Assembly: GCF_030056705.1 (NCBI RefSeq)
Contig: NZ_JASHIC010000009.1
Coordinates: forward strand, 124,001-188,000
Length of the DNA stretch: 64,000 bases
Reading direction: 5' to 3'
Source of the DNA: Flectobacillus longus
GTDB taxonomy: Bacteria; Bacteroidota; Bacteroidia; Cytophagales; Spirosomataceae
Shown: positions 9,039 through 18,806 of the stretch, in pieces
How positions within the stretch are numbered: position 1 is the first letter of the stretch
How the letters are laid out: each line of letters starts with the position of its first letter
Notes under the pieces: model-generated
What the model saw: only the letters and a program-made list of their open reading frames with translations
What the model was told of the DNA's origin: nothing
Database searches by the model: none
Made by a program: the position numbers and the translations under genes

Positions 9039-10166
9039 TTAGTCTTTTGTGATTTCGCCTCCTTGCGGAGCAGTATAACCTTTTACAATAGGCCATTTTC
9101 CATCAGTAATTTTGACAACTTTAAGTTTTTTTGGGTTTATAACAGCATGTTTAATTTTTTGTCTACGCCAAGTATAAATCACATGCAACAATCCATCTTT
9201 GGTTTGAATAATAGATGGATAGGAATATTGACTAATAGGAGAATCTTCGATAATCAAGGCGGCTGACCAATTGATTCCATCTTTTGAAACCGATAAATTC
9301 AGGGGTGTTCTTGGTCCTTTCGCCAAATCTCCAGGAGGCAATACGTGATTATAAATCAAATAATGTTTTCCATTTGAGGCTGTTACGGCATCTGTACCTG
9401 AATTGTTATTGGGCAAATTACTTTTTGCTAAAGGAGTCCAAGTTTCTCCATTGTCATACGACCAAGAGGTCAAAATGGCTCTATTTCTGCTTCGCGCTAA
9501 AATTTGCAATTTGCCTTTTCCATGATCTAAAATGCTTGGTTGGATTCCTTGCGTATCCTTATCTCCTTGGATAGGTCCGACTTGTCTCCACGTTTTTCCA
9601 CCATCTTTGGTCACCTCAAAATGCAAACGCCAGCCCAGTGTGCCTTCGGTACTGCTTGGGCAAAATAGATTTCCATTAGATAACAAAACAGGTTTGTTTT
9701 TCACGGGTCCGATATATCCTTCTGGTAAAGCTCTTGCCTCTGACCAGGTTTTGCCACCATCGGCAGAGGTTTTTAGCCAACCTTTCCATTTTGCAGGACT
9801 TGGGCCTATTTTGTAGAAAAGTAAAAGTTCGCCATTAGGAATTTGGTACAAAACTGGATTCCAGCAAGCATAGCGCAGAGTGTCGTTGACGATGCCATTG
9901 GCAACGTTTTGTGGCGCTTGCCATTTGCCATTCTCTTGGCGGCTTACCCAAATACACACATCTGGATTGCGTTCTTTGGTACCTCCAAACCACGCTGAAA
10001 CTAAACCTGTGGGTGTTTCAGCAATTGTAGAGGCATGACTTTCGGGAAAAGGTGGATTTTCTACCACAAATTCATCCAACAGAAGCCCTTTTTTCCAAGC
10101 TTGTGCTTCAGATGTCAGGGGCAATGCTAGTGTGCATGAGATAAATCCTATGAGTAATTTTTTCAT
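9039..10166 (-). CDS. BNR-repeat sialidase-like secreted protein
   Basis: A 375-residue protein with a signal peptide (MKKLLIGFISCTLALPLTSEAQA). It is a six-bladed-propeller type with Asp-box motifs: SADGGKTWSE, TKDGGKTWRQ, SYDNGETWTP and SKDGINWS. This is the layout of the exo-alpha-sialidase (GH33-like, BNR_2) group. Many Bacteroidota proteins of this group in plant-glycan loci have no demonstrated sialidase activity, so the enzyme call is tentative. It is the first of a run toward the alcohol dehydrogenase, aldolase and acid-sugar genes, which could fit release and cleavage of a nonulosonic or 2-keto-deoxy acid such as sialic acid, Kdo or Dha. Kdo and Dha occur in rhamnogalacturonan II, matching the rhamnosidase next door (inference). 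Confidence 0.75.
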   Translation of the reverse strand: MKKLLIGFISCTLALPLTSEAQAWKKGLLLDEFVVENPPFPESHASTIAETPTGLVSAWFGGTKERNPDVCIWVSRQENGKWQAPQNVANGIVNDTLRYACWNPVLYQIPNGELLLFYKIGPSPAKWKGWLKTSADGGKTWSEARALPEGYIGPVKNKPVLLSNGNLFCPSSTEGTLGWRLHFEVTKDGGKTWRQVGPIQGDKDTQGIQPSILDHGKGKLQILARSRNRAILTSWSYDNGETWTPLAKSNLPNNNSGTDAVTASNGKHYLIYNHVLPPGDLAKGPRTPLNLSVSKDGINWSAALIIEDSPISQYSYPSIIQTKDGLLHVIYTWRRQKIKHAVINPKKLKVVKITDGKWPIVKGYTAPQGGEITKD

Positions 10167-10331
10167 AAATGCTTTTTTACTAGGGAACAGTTAAGTATGA
10201 GTGCTGAATTGTGAGTGATGAGTTTTGAGTGTAATTTTTTGATTACTAATATTTTATCTCATTAATTTATTCAACTTAATTTTGCGCAAAGTGAAAAATT
10301 GAGTCTTTGCTCTTGTACCCTATTCCTATAT

Positions 10332-13070
10332 TTAAAATGCGAATGAGTAAGAACCCGAACCAATTTCTAGTATCGAATATTCTCTGCTCAATCCCATAAT
10401 TTTGATTTCTTTATACTGAGAAATATTTTTGCCTCCTTCTGTAATGTTTTGATAATCAGAAGTTGGTAGGTAAATAATAGCTTTGCTATTGGCTGGTACG
10501 CTCACTTGCCAAGTAGTAGTGTTGCCTTCTTTTTTCCAATGGGATTCAATAGTTCCTCGAATAGACTGATAACTAGCTTGTACTTGATTCAATCCTTTTG
10601 GAAAATCTGATTTTAATTCAATGTATTTGTATGCGGTTTCTCTGGAGTTAATTCCTGCCAAATGTTGGTAATACCAAATCAACAAATCGCCTAGCAACAT
10701 CACATGGTTGGCCGAGTTCATTTCGGGGTTGGCGGTATTGCCATTCCATAATTCCCAAATTGTAGTGGCGCCATTTTCGACCATATAACCCCAACTCGGA
10801 TAATCTTTTTGTGTCGCAATCGTATAAGCTAAATCCCCTTGACCAATGCTACTCAAGCCTCTCATGAGCCACTGGGTACCAATTACGCCCGTGCTGATGT
10901 GACTTTTATTTTTCTGAATAATCGTTTGTGTCAATTGCTCAGCCACTTTATTGCGTTCTTCCGTTGGGATAATGCCATAGACCAAGGGCAATAAATTGGC
11001 GGTTACGGTGCCATTTCCATAATTTGAAGATTTTAGAAAAGCTTGGTTAAAAGCATTTTTATAGTCACTTTCTTTTTTTGAAAAACCTTCCAAATCTTTG
11101 GTATTGTCGGTGATTTGAGCAAATTTTTGCATTAACTGCAGCACCCGAATGTAAGTTGCTGTAGCTAGCAATTTACCATCAGTCAATCGGCTCTCATCCT
11201 TCGCATGAATCAACTCTTTTGACTCAGGTGGTACGCACCAATCTCCGTATTTATCTTTGGTAATTAATCCGTTTTCGGTGTATTTTTCGGCCATGTACAT
11301 GACCCATTTTTTCATAGAAGGATAATGCTTTTTGATGGGTTCTGCGTCCCCGAACTGCTGGTAAAGCATATCTGCAATCGTGATATAGGTACTAGGCCAA
11401 GTAACATTGTCGCCATAGTATCTCCAAAAACTTGGGGCTACGTCTGGGATGCTTCCATCTGCTTTTTGGCTTTGCTCAATATCGTCTAACCATTTTGTGT
11501 AAAGTGTTTGATTATCAAATAAATAACTTTCTCCGTAAGCTCCTGTAGTGCGGTCTCCTAACCATGGTTGACGCTCATTTCGTTGTGGGCAATCTACAGG
11601 CATACCCTTGTAATTGCTACGAATTCCCCAATAAGCGTTGGTAAATATCTGATTGAGTGTAGTATTTGAGCTCTGGAATTTGCCCGCATCACTCATCTCA
11701 TCATATACTACTCTTCCTTCAAATTGCTCAAGCTTTGGTTCGGTAGTGAAACCTGTGATTTCTACATATCTAAAACCATGATAGACAAAACGAGGCTCCC
11801 ATGTTTCTATGCCTTCTCCTTTGAGCGTGTAGATGTCGGTTACTTTGGCATCACGAAGGTTTCGCACATATAAACTTCCGTCTGGTTGTAGACTTTCGGC
11901 AAAACGAAGGGTAACTTTTTGACCTTTTTTCCCCTGAACACTTAGTCGTAACCAGCCAGCCATATTTTGACCCATATCTAAAATATAGGTTTGAGCATTG
12001 AGCTTTTTAAGCGAAACGGGTTTGATGGTCTGCATAACCTTCATGTTTGCAGTCATTTGCGCTTCATAATCTCCACCTGGTTCTTGTACCAATTGAGCCT
12101 TCAGCCAAGATGTGTCTGCATAACCCGATTGACTCCAATTTCCTAATTCTTTGGTCGCATCGTATTCTTCTCCGTCATATTCATTGTTGCAACGAATAGA
12201 TCCATCGGCTGTCACCTTCCAAGTGTCATCGCTGACAATGGTCTCGTGGCTTCCATCTTCGTAAACCAATTCGAGATTGAAAAGCATTTTAGGATAACCA
12301 AAAGTCTTGATTTTGTAAGGTTTATAATCTTGTCGCATCGTGTAGTAACGACCATTCCCCAGAATTGACCCTACAGCATTGGCTCCTTGCTGCAATAGAG
12401 TTGTTACGTCGAAGGTATTGTATTTGACGCCTTTGTTATAATCAGTAGGAACAGGTGCTAATACCTGATTACCAACTTTTTGACCATTGAGATATAACTC
12501 ATACAGACCCAAACCGATGATATAGGCCGTGGCACTTTTGAGTTTTTTCTTTACGGTAAAATCTTTTCTAAAATAGCGAGCAGATAAGCGTGAAAACTGA
12601 CCTTCGTTATCCCATGGGAATGAACGATCTAAACCAATCCAGCGTCCTTTCCAATCTACATAATTGAGCAAACCAATACTAAAAGAAGCTGTTTCTGACC
12701 AATCTGACTCACCTTTATTTGTCCAAATTTTTACCTTCCAAAAACACTTGCTACGACTTTTAAGCGCTTTTCCTGTATAGCGTACCTGAATGGTCTCGTC
12801 TGAATTGATTTTTCCAGAATCCCATAAATCACCTTGGTTTTGTGCCAATAATTCCTTGCTAGAAGCCACCAAAATTTGATAAGCCGTTTGATTTACAGCT
12901 CTTAGTTTACTGCTGACTTGCCAGCTCAAACGTGGTTGTACTACGTCGATGCCTTCAGGATTTTGTAAAAATTCACAACGAGCTTTTTCTACAGAAATAG
13001 CTTTTTCATCTTTTCTAAAACTAGAAAAAAGCAATCCCAACAAAGCCAGTAGTAAGCAATAGTGTTTCAT
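10332..13070 (-). CDS. GH78 alpha-L-rhamnosidase, exported
   Basis: A 912-residue, full-length multidomain GH78 enzyme. Residues 1-20 form a signal peptide. An N-terminal fibronectin-like domain follows (CEFLQNPEGIDVVQPRLSW), then the jelly-roll domains, the (alpha/alpha)6 catalytic domain and a C-terminal beta-sandwich. The catalytic block DCPQRNERQPWLGD (~490-505) holds the conserved Asp and the general-acid Glu, and GATTIWELWNG (~772) holds the general-base Glu. The enzyme removes terminal alpha-L-rhamnose, probably in the periplasm, from pectin side chains or glycosides. It belongs to the minus-strand catabolic run. A second, divergent GH78 lies at 47774-50542. Confidence 0.93.
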   Translation of the reverse strand: MKHYCLLLALLGLLFSSFRKDEKAISVEKARCEFLQNPEGIDVVQPRLSWQVSSKLRAVNQTAYQILVASSKELLAQNQGDLWDSGKINSDETIQVRYTGKALKSRSKCFWKVKIWTNKGESDWSETASFSIGLLNYVDWKGRWIGLDRSFPWDNEGQFSRLSARYFRKDFTVKKKLKSATAYIIGLGLYELYLNGQKVGNQVLAPVPTDYNKGVKYNTFDVTTLLQQGANAVGSILGNGRYYTMRQDYKPYKIKTFGYPKMLFNLELVYEDGSHETIVSDDTWKVTADGSIRCNNEYDGEEYDATKELGNWSQSGYADTSWLKAQLVQEPGGDYEAQMTANMKVMQTIKPVSLKKLNAQTYILDMGQNMAGWLRLSVQGKKGQKVTLRFAESLQPDGSLYVRNLRDAKVTDIYTLKGEGIETWEPRFVYHGFRYVEITGFTTEPKLEQFEGRVVYDEMSDAGKFQSSNTTLNQIFTNAYWGIRSNYKGMPVDCPQRNERQPWLGDRTTGAYGESYLFDNQTLYTKWLDDIEQSQKADGSIPDVAPSFWRYYGDNVTWPSTYITIADMLYQQFGDAEPIKKHYPSMKKWVMYMAEKYTENGLITKDKYGDWCVPPESKELIHAKDESRLTDGKLLATATYIRVLQLMQKFAQITDNTKDLEGFSKKESDYKNAFNQAFLKSSNYGNGTVTANLLPLVYGIIPTEERNKVAEQLTQTIIQKNKSHISTGVIGTQWLMRGLSSIGQGDLAYTIATQKDYPSWGYMVENGATTIWELWNGNTANPEMNSANHVMLLGDLLIWYYQHLAGINSRETAYKYIELKSDFPKGLNQVQASYQSIRGTIESHWKKEGNTTTWQVSVPANSKAIIYLPTSDYQNITEGGKNISQYKEIKIMGLSREYSILEIGSGSYSFAF

Positions 13071-13113
13071 GGTTTTACTATTTTGTCAAACGGAGGTAAT
13101 AATGCAGAATTGC

Positions 13114-13161
13114 GAATCATGAATGTAAATTTCTGATAATTAAAAACTTATATTCATGATT
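13114..13161. other. Intergenic hairpin between the GH78 and oxidoreductase genes
   Basis: GAATCATGAAT and ATTCATGATTC can form an 11-bp stem around an AT-rich loop in the 103-bp gap. It has no clear U-tract, so it is recorded only as a structured intercistronic site. Confidence 0.5.
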
Positions 13162-13173
13162 CTATACTAAGAT

Positions 13174-14235
13174 TTACATGTCAAATTCTGCTAAAAGATC
13201 AGCAACTTTTACAGGCTGACCAGTCGACAAAGAACGATCCATTGCTTGTAATAAAGCCACAGTTCCAATTCCTTCTCTTACATCTGGATAAGCAGTTTGT
13301 CCGCTTTCTAGGCAATCAACAAAGTATTCAAGATAATTTTGATATTCGCCAGCGTGGTGACTTTTACCTTCAAATCTGAAATAATGTTTTAGTTTATGTT
13401 CCCAAGTCTGTACTATTTCTTCGCCTGTATTGGTTGTCACAGCGTATCTCAAATCCATGTAATCAGCTTGACTACAACCCTCTGTTCCTCGCAGGATACA
13501 ACTCATTTCGCTATCGCGCACTACTGGTTGCACAGGACCTGTATAACAGCCACTTACACGAGCAATACGACCATCGGTCGCTTTGAAGATAAAGTGCATA
13601 GTATCAGGGTTTTTGAGTCCACCCTTCAAGCCATTAGCGCTCAACATACCGTAACCCATTACCTCTTCGATATTAGGCAGATACCAACGAATAAAGTCTA
13701 CAGGGTGACTCAATCCGCCATATAACCATTTGAATGCAGATTCCAATGACCAGCCTTTTTCTAAAAACCAACGGTGGTCGGCATGATAATAGCCTTCGAT
13801 CGTAATAAGATCGCCAATCAGCCCATTTTCGTAATCCGCTCTTTGTTTTTTCATAGGTTCGAAAAAACGAGAACTTTGACCAACAAATACCTTTTTCCCT
13901 GTTTTCTCAGACAACCCGATGAGCTCTTTGGCATCAGCCAAATTGTCGATAAATGGTTTTGTACATACCACATGTTTGCCGTGTAAGAGTGCTTGCTTTA
14001 CATGCGTTGCATGCCATTTGTCAGGGGTATAAATGGCGATAATATCGATACTTTCGTCGTCGAGTAGTTCTTGAAAATTGGTAGTATAAGCATGAAAATC
14101 AAATTCTTTGGCGCGCTGCTGACATAGCTCTAAACGCAAATCACAGATTTTTACTAATTCTAATTTTGAGCTGGCTAATGCAGCAGACATGGTGCTTCGT
14201 CCTTCTCCTAGTCCTAAAATGCCGATTCTTAACAT
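13174..14235 (-). CDS. Gfo/Idh/MocA family oxidoreductase
   Basis: A 353-residue NAD(P)-dependent oxidoreductase. The N-terminal Rossmann fold begins RIGILGLGEGRSTM; the family EKP-type motif appears as CTKPF (~95). The C-terminal alpha/beta domain has GGLSHPVDFIRWYLP with the conserved His. There is no signal peptide, so it is cytoplasmic, unlike many Bacteroidota relatives that carry TAT signals. Members oxidise or epimerise sugars, inositols or sugar acids; the substrate cannot be assigned. Its position next to rhamnosidase and mutarotase-domain genes suggests action on a deoxy-hexose or uronate. Confidence 0.86.
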   Translation of the reverse strand: MLRIGILGLGEGRSTMSAALASSKLELVKICDLRLELCQQRAKEFDFHAYTTNFQELLDDESIDIIAIYTPDKWHATHVKQALLHGKHVVCTKPFIDNLADAKELIGLSEKTGKKVFVGQSSRFFEPMKKQRADYENGLIGDLITIEGYYHADHRWFLEKGWSLESAFKWLYGGLSHPVDFIRWYLPNIEEVMGYGMLSANGLKGGLKNPDTMHFIFKATDGRIARVSGCYTGPVQPVVRDSEMSCILRGTEGCSQADYMDLRYAVTTNTGEEIVQTWEHKLKHYFRFEGKSHHAGEYQNYLEYFVDCLESGQTAYPDVREGIGTVALLQAMDRSLSTGQPVKVADLLAEFDM

Positions 14236-14281
14236 GACCTTGACTTTCTATTTTTATAACTTTATTCGTTAACAGTATATC

Positions 14282-16807
14282 TTAAAATTCGAATGATTTG
14301 AAAAACTCCCAGGTATCACCCTTCGGAGCATCCTCCAAACCTTCTTGATAATCTTTCATGGCATTATTCCAGTCGTTTACTCGTGGATTGTTGAGTGTGG
14401 TGCGTGGATTCAGTTTTTCGAAATCCGCCTCTGCTGGGATGCTAATCACAAGCATGAGCTGTCGCCCATTTCTAAACAATAAGAGTTGTTGAAAATCTGC
14501 ATTGCAAAAGCCTTTTGATACTTCTGGCCATTTTTCAAATTGAGTAGCGTGAGCGTCTAAATACGCTTTTTGTTTGTTGGAATCAGCAACCAAATTGGCA
14601 GTTAACAAAATATGTTTCCAAGCGCCTTCCTTTTTCTTTTCGCCACATTTTTCACGATTAAATTCATAGAATAAATCATGATAAGTTTTAATTTTTACAT
14701 CAGGAAAAGCATTTTTAAGGCGATCTTGCAGTAAATACACATCCTGTACCTTATCGAAAATAACTGTGTGATTTTGCCACTGATAGACCGATGAAGTACT
14801 GATTTTGCTTTTACCTAAAATGACTTTTAGTTTTTCTTTGTCAAGCGTTTTTCCTTGGGCTGTCACCAACTCGACTATTACTGGTTTTTCAATATTGATG
14901 GCGTAACGAGCGTCATACGGATTGGCGAAACGTAAAAGAGATTGGTATTGTGGCGCTAAACCAGCTTTTTGATAAATACTATCTGCTACGCTAGGACCGT
15001 TGTTGTCCCACGTATTAGCAGGTCCATTCGCATTTTGTAGGTATTTGGTAGAAGTAGTCCAGTTATCACGAATAGTCATAAACGAGGATCCTTCGTCGGT
15101 ATAGAGGTAAAACCAGTGACTAGGAATGTGCGCATACGGCGCACGATAAATGCTATCAATGACATTTTCAATGATTTGGGTATTGGGTTGTGCCGAGAGC
15201 GTATAGATACCTGCGACATCATACATATTTTTGCCGTAAAGACGAATTTTATTAGCCTTTACAAGATTGTTTTTCAAAACAGTTATATGACGTGTCCAGC
15301 CCCAACCAACGCTGATACCAGAATAATGTATATTTGAAATGTCATTGTGCGTAATTTGAATATCATATGCAAAGCCCACGCCTATGCCCACACTTCCCCA
15401 ATCTTCGTTGGTAGCATCGGAAATAAGGTTATTTGAAATTTGGATATGGTGACTGACTTCACGAAGGTCTGTAGGGTTGTAAGGTAAATGTATTTCGGTT
15501 GCTTCATCAGAAAAATTACCAACCAAAATACCGTTTCCTCCAATGTCTTTGAAAACATTTCCAGTCACCGAACTTTGATGGACACCTTTGTACAAATCCA
15601 AGCCAGTAGAGGCTGTATGAGTAAATAGACAGTCTTTAATATGAATATTTTGACTATGGTTGATACTAACCGCTGCCGTCGGACGAATAATCCAAGCCTG
15701 ATTTTCGAGCGTTTGCTTTTCTGGAGTACCTGCAATTTTCAGTTTGTAGGCGTCCGTCATAGGCATACCCGTTTGGTGTGCCACATGCCCATTCGTAGCA
15801 GGTCGCCAATAAGCGGTATGCTCAAAGTTAATGTTTTGAATATGAAAATGTTGTACAGGTTTTTCGGGGGTTCCTTCTATGCGAACTAAGTTTTCTAAAT
15901 GAGAAGTAATTGCTTCTGTTTGAAGCATGTTCTCGTTTGAGAAAGGGAAATAGTAGACTTTCTGCGCAAAAGGATCACAATAATATTCACCTGCTTCGTC
16001 CAAAAACTGTAAAGCATTACACAGATAGAAAGCAGAATTCCCCGTCTCTTTTGAAATCCAAGGTGCTGGCCAAGGGTGTTCAGATTGAATACGACTTTCG
16101 GGTTGGAAGAAAGTAAGTTTGGCGCTATCTCCTTGCACTTCTATCTTTTTTACCCGCAATTGTGCAACTTCCCACCACTGATGAATAAAAAACTCAAGTC
16201 CTTTGGCTTGTTCCAAATGCGCTTCTTTGGGAGCAGGAATCCAACAAGTTTGTTCTTTTTTGTTCCAAGAAAGAATACGTTGCATCTCAATGCCAGCAGT
16301 ATTTTTGGCACGAGTCGCCTTTTTTCCGTTGACCCACAGCTGACGAATTCCCAATGAAATACCTTCGGGCAAATCGGCAACCCAAATTTTGCCTTTAGCT
16401 TTTTGTGGTAAAAACGGAAGGTTTTCTTTTAATAATTTCCAGTTAACAATGGCTTTGCCACCGCTAATAGAAACTTGTGCATGAGGGGCTGCTTCTAGAA
16501 TGGTAGGGTTATTTGATATACCTGAATCTTCGGGTCTAATATGGATAGGTTCTTCTAAAAAATATCTGCCAGAGCTAAGATAAATATGTACAGATTTTGA
16601 AGGGTCTGTTTGTTGTAATCTTCTCAGCTCACGTACCTTTCTTACTGCCATAGAAGGGCTAGCAAGTGGTTGTTCTTTGGTACCAGTGTTACTGTCCGAA
16701 CCAGTGGGAGATACCCATACTTCGGATATTTGTCCAAAACAATTTGAACAAAGTACAATAAAAGTACAACAAAAGACCAAAAATATCTTACCAGTGCTAT
16801 TTTTCAT
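14282..16807 (-). CDS. Right-handed beta-helix protein fused to an L-rhamnose-mutarotase-like domain
   Basis: The 841-residue product starts at the ATG at 16807 (MKNSTGKIF); an upstream TTG is less likely. After a signal peptide it has VWVSPTGSDSNTGTKEQP, the usual opening of secreted parallel beta-helix proteins. Long beta-helix repeats follow, with runs such as GNGILVGNFS and GSVGIGVGFAYDIQITHNDI (~400-560). From about residue 690 to the end the protein changes character and matches the RhaM fold: YLDAHATQFEKWPEV retains the Tyr...His of the rhamnose mutarotase active site, and RVNDWNNAMKDYQEG mimics the C-terminal Trp-containing helix. RhaM interconverts L-rhamnose anomers and is normally a small cytoplasmic protein. 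Here it is attached to an exported beta-helix of possible lyase or hydrolase type. It is probably the first gene of the locus. Confidence 0.8.
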   Translation of the reverse strand: MKNSTGKIFLVFCCTFIVLCSNCFGQISEVWVSPTGSDSNTGTKEQPLASPSMAVRKVRELRRLQQTDPSKSVHIYLSSGRYFLEEPIHIRPEDSGISNNPTILEAAPHAQVSISGGKAIVNWKLLKENLPFLPQKAKGKIWVADLPEGISLGIRQLWVNGKKATRAKNTAGIEMQRILSWNKKEQTCWIPAPKEAHLEQAKGLEFFIHQWWEVAQLRVKKIEVQGDSAKLTFFQPESRIQSEHPWPAPWISKETGNSAFYLCNALQFLDEAGEYYCDPFAQKVYYFPFSNENMLQTEAITSHLENLVRIEGTPEKPVQHFHIQNINFEHTAYWRPATNGHVAHQTGMPMTDAYKLKIAGTPEKQTLENQAWIIRPTAAVSINHSQNIHIKDCLFTHTASTGLDLYKGVHQSSVTGNVFKDIGGNGILVGNFSDEATEIHLPYNPTDLREVSHHIQISNNLISDATNEDWGSVGIGVGFAYDIQITHNDISNIHYSGISVGWGWTRHITVLKNNLVKANKIRLYGKNMYDVAGIYTLSAQPNTQIIENVIDSIYRAPYAHIPSHWFYLYTDEGSSFMTIRDNWTTSTKYLQNANGPANTWDNNGPSVADSIYQKAGLAPQYQSLLRFANPYDARYAINIEKPVIVELVTAQGKTLDKEKLKVILGKSKISTSSVYQWQNHTVIFDKVQDVYLLQDRLKNAFPDVKIKTYHDLFYEFNREKCGEKKKEGAWKHILLTANLVADSNKQKAYLDAHATQFEKWPEVSKGFCNADFQQLLLFRNGRQLMLVISIPAEADFEKLNPRTTLNNPRVNDWNNAMKDYQEGLEDAPKGDTWEFFKSFEF

Positions 16808-16856
16808 TGGCAATTAGTACGCTGAGGTAATTGAAAAAATGAGAATGATTTAATCA

Positions 16857-16878
16857 CAAAGATAGCCTACAGTGTAGG
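16857..16878 (-). promoter_or_regulatory. Candidate promoter -7 element with adjoining palindrome
   Basis: On the minus strand TATCTTTG (16857-16864) fits the Bacteroidota -7 consensus TAnnTTTG, 50 bp upstream of the beta-helix ATG. Directly upstream is the perfect palindrome CCTACAGTGTAGG (16866-16878), a plausible operator. No good -33 TTTG is seen at normal spacing. Confidence 0.4.
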
Positions 16879-17060
16879 GTCTTATTTGTATCATTTTCTC
16901 AATGTATTATACAATTTTGCCGTAGATATAGGTGCTTTTAATTACTTATTTGAAATGTTTGGTCAACTTTGTACAAAAGGTTTGTAATGTAGTTTTGGGA
17001 GTTTTTCTTATTGGGATTCTAGGTGTATTTATCCTAAAAATGAAGGGCAACTTATAAAAT

Positions 17061-17091
17061 TGTAGAGACCCCATTGAATAGAGTCTCTACA
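17061..17091 (-). terminator. Terminator-like hairpin after the serine hydrolase gene
   Basis: TGTAGAGAC (17061-17069) pairs perfectly with GTCTCTACA (17083-17091) around a 13-nt loop, 9 bp beyond the serine hydrolase stop. The tract after it on the minus strand is only moderately T-rich. Confidence 0.55.
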
Positions 17092-17100
17092 TGACAAAGA

Positions 17101-18582
17101 TTACTTGGTTTCGATATCAAAGATTTTTTTACCGTTTTCTCCCAAATAGTGAAAAAGGATTTTCTCATAAACTTTGTATCCGTCATCTACATTGGTAAAA
17201 ATGACTAGACCTTGTTGGGTTTTAGGCAAAATAAACATGATGGTTTGGCAACCTTTATCGGCTCCTCCATGTGAAATAGCATATTCTCCATTTTCTAATT
17301 CATAGATTTCTAAACCTAAGCCAAAATGTTTCCCCTTTTTGGTAACAACTTGATTTTTAATCATATCCTCAAAAACAGCCTTGCTTAAGCCCTCTCCTTT
17401 CATGATACTCACCATAAATTTGCTATAGTCTTCAATTGTTGTGAGTAGATTGTCGGCTGCACTGGCAGTGGTATATTTTTCTATAGGATATGCTTCTCCC
17501 TCTTTGTTGTAGCCGATAGCATATCTTGAAATATCTATTTTGTTGGTCCAAACCAACTGGGTTTGGGTCATTTGCAAAGGGGTAAAAATGAGTTCTTGTG
17601 CTAGTTGATCCAAACTTTTATGAAATTTGTGTTCCAAAGCTTTTTTCAGATATTCAAATCCTTCACCCGAATAGTGATATTTGGTACCTGGGGTAAAATC
17701 AAAATGAAGTTTATTATCAGGATTAATAAAACGCCAGTTTTTGAACCCACTTTGATGACTCAGTAGATGTCTTGTGGTCAAAATTTTGCTATTTGGGTCT
17801 TTTGCAACGTCAGGGTCTGTCCAGTATTTGTAAATGGGTTCGTCCAAATTCCATTTTCCTTGACTTACTAGTTTGAGCGTAACCATTGCAGTGACAGGTT
17901 TGGTCAAAGAAGCTACATTGAAAATAGTATTATATGGTGCAGAAATTCCTTTTTTTAGCTCTCCATACACCTTAATATCCTGAATTTTTCCACCGTTTAT
18001 CACTCCTATTCCCAGCGTTGGCACTTTATTTTCTTTAAGCCAACTTTCGATAGCAGGAATGTCATCAAACATCGATACGGTTTTGAAAGGAATATCTTGT
18101 TGCTGATGGTCAAAACTAAGTCCACGAGCTAATTTCCATGCGCCATTTTCGAGTAACCATACATGAGTAAACTTAGCGGTACTGGCAAATCGTTCTGCTT
18201 TGCCAGCGATTTTTTCATAAAACTTATGCACGCCATGTTGAATAGCGCCATACAGAACCTTGTTTTTGTACAATGGGTAAACCTCTGTACTTTCTTCCAC
18301 CAAAGCTCGACGAGATTGATAGGTATCTGGAGTTTTACATAATCCTTTTTTGATATTTTGTAAAAACTGTGGTTTATACGAAATGCTATCGACGTCATGG
18401 AAAAACTCAAACTTTTCACTCAACAAACGCTCAAATTGTGAAATATCACAAGTATTAAAGCCTACATTAAACAATAGACTGTCTTGTTTCATAATGCTTT
18501 TAAATAGCTCAGAATTTTTAGGCACTTGAGCGATTGAAACATTACTTACAAGAATGAATAGGTAAAAAAGGTATTTTTTCAT
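17101..18582 (-). CDS. Serine hydrolase (beta-lactamase/class C PBP family) with N-terminal SnoaL-like domain
   Basis: From the ATG at 18582 (MKKYLFYLFILVSNVSIAQ) the protein has 493 residues and a signal peptide; longer starts only add a non-signal leader. Residues ~25-165 resemble a DUF4440/SnoaL-like (NTF2-fold) domain with VWLLENGAWKLARGLSFDH. The C-terminal part is a class C beta-lactamase-type serine hydrolase: the SxxK nucleophile motif in NVASLTKPVTAM, the YxG/N motif in YHYSGEGFEYL, and HGGADKG near the end. Such proteins cleave peptides or esters in the periplasm, and few are true beta-lactamases. It is separated from both neighbours by more than 280 bp and looks monocistronic. Confidence 0.85.
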   Translation of the reverse strand: MKKYLFYLFILVSNVSIAQVPKNSELFKSIMKQDSLLFNVGFNTCDISQFERLLSEKFEFFHDVDSISYKPQFLQNIKKGLCKTPDTYQSRRALVEESTEVYPLYKNKVLYGAIQHGVHKFYEKIAGKAERFASTAKFTHVWLLENGAWKLARGLSFDHQQQDIPFKTVSMFDDIPAIESWLKENKVPTLGIGVINGGKIQDIKVYGELKKGISAPYNTIFNVASLTKPVTAMVTLKLVSQGKWNLDEPIYKYWTDPDVAKDPNSKILTTRHLLSHQSGFKNWRFINPDNKLHFDFTPGTKYHYSGEGFEYLKKALEHKFHKSLDQLAQELIFTPLQMTQTQLVWTNKIDISRYAIGYNKEGEAYPIEKYTTASAADNLLTTIEDYSKFMVSIMKGEGLSKAVFEDMIKNQVVTKKGKHFGLGLEIYELENGEYAISHGGADKGCQTIMFILPKTQQGLVIFTNVDDGYKVYEKILFHYLGENGKKIFDIETK

Positions 18583-18806
18583 TTCTAAAGAGGGATTAAT
18601 AAATGATTGAGGCAGGCAAGTTGTTGGATTTTTGACCAGCAATAACAAATAAAATGATGACTGGTGAGATGAGTGGATAACAGCTATTTGGCGAATGTTC
18701 AAAAATTGTACAAAGCATTCCTATCTTATACTTCATTTTGCAATACAATGCTATATCCTGATTTTAGTGTGTTTTTTCTCTTCAACAAACGTTCTTTTCA
18801 CATTAC

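Noticed and set aside
17101-18582. Antibiotic-resistance beta-lactamase
   Set aside because: SxxK, YSG and HGG motifs fit the broad serine hydrolase family, and the fused SnoaL-like domain is not seen in resistance enzymes.
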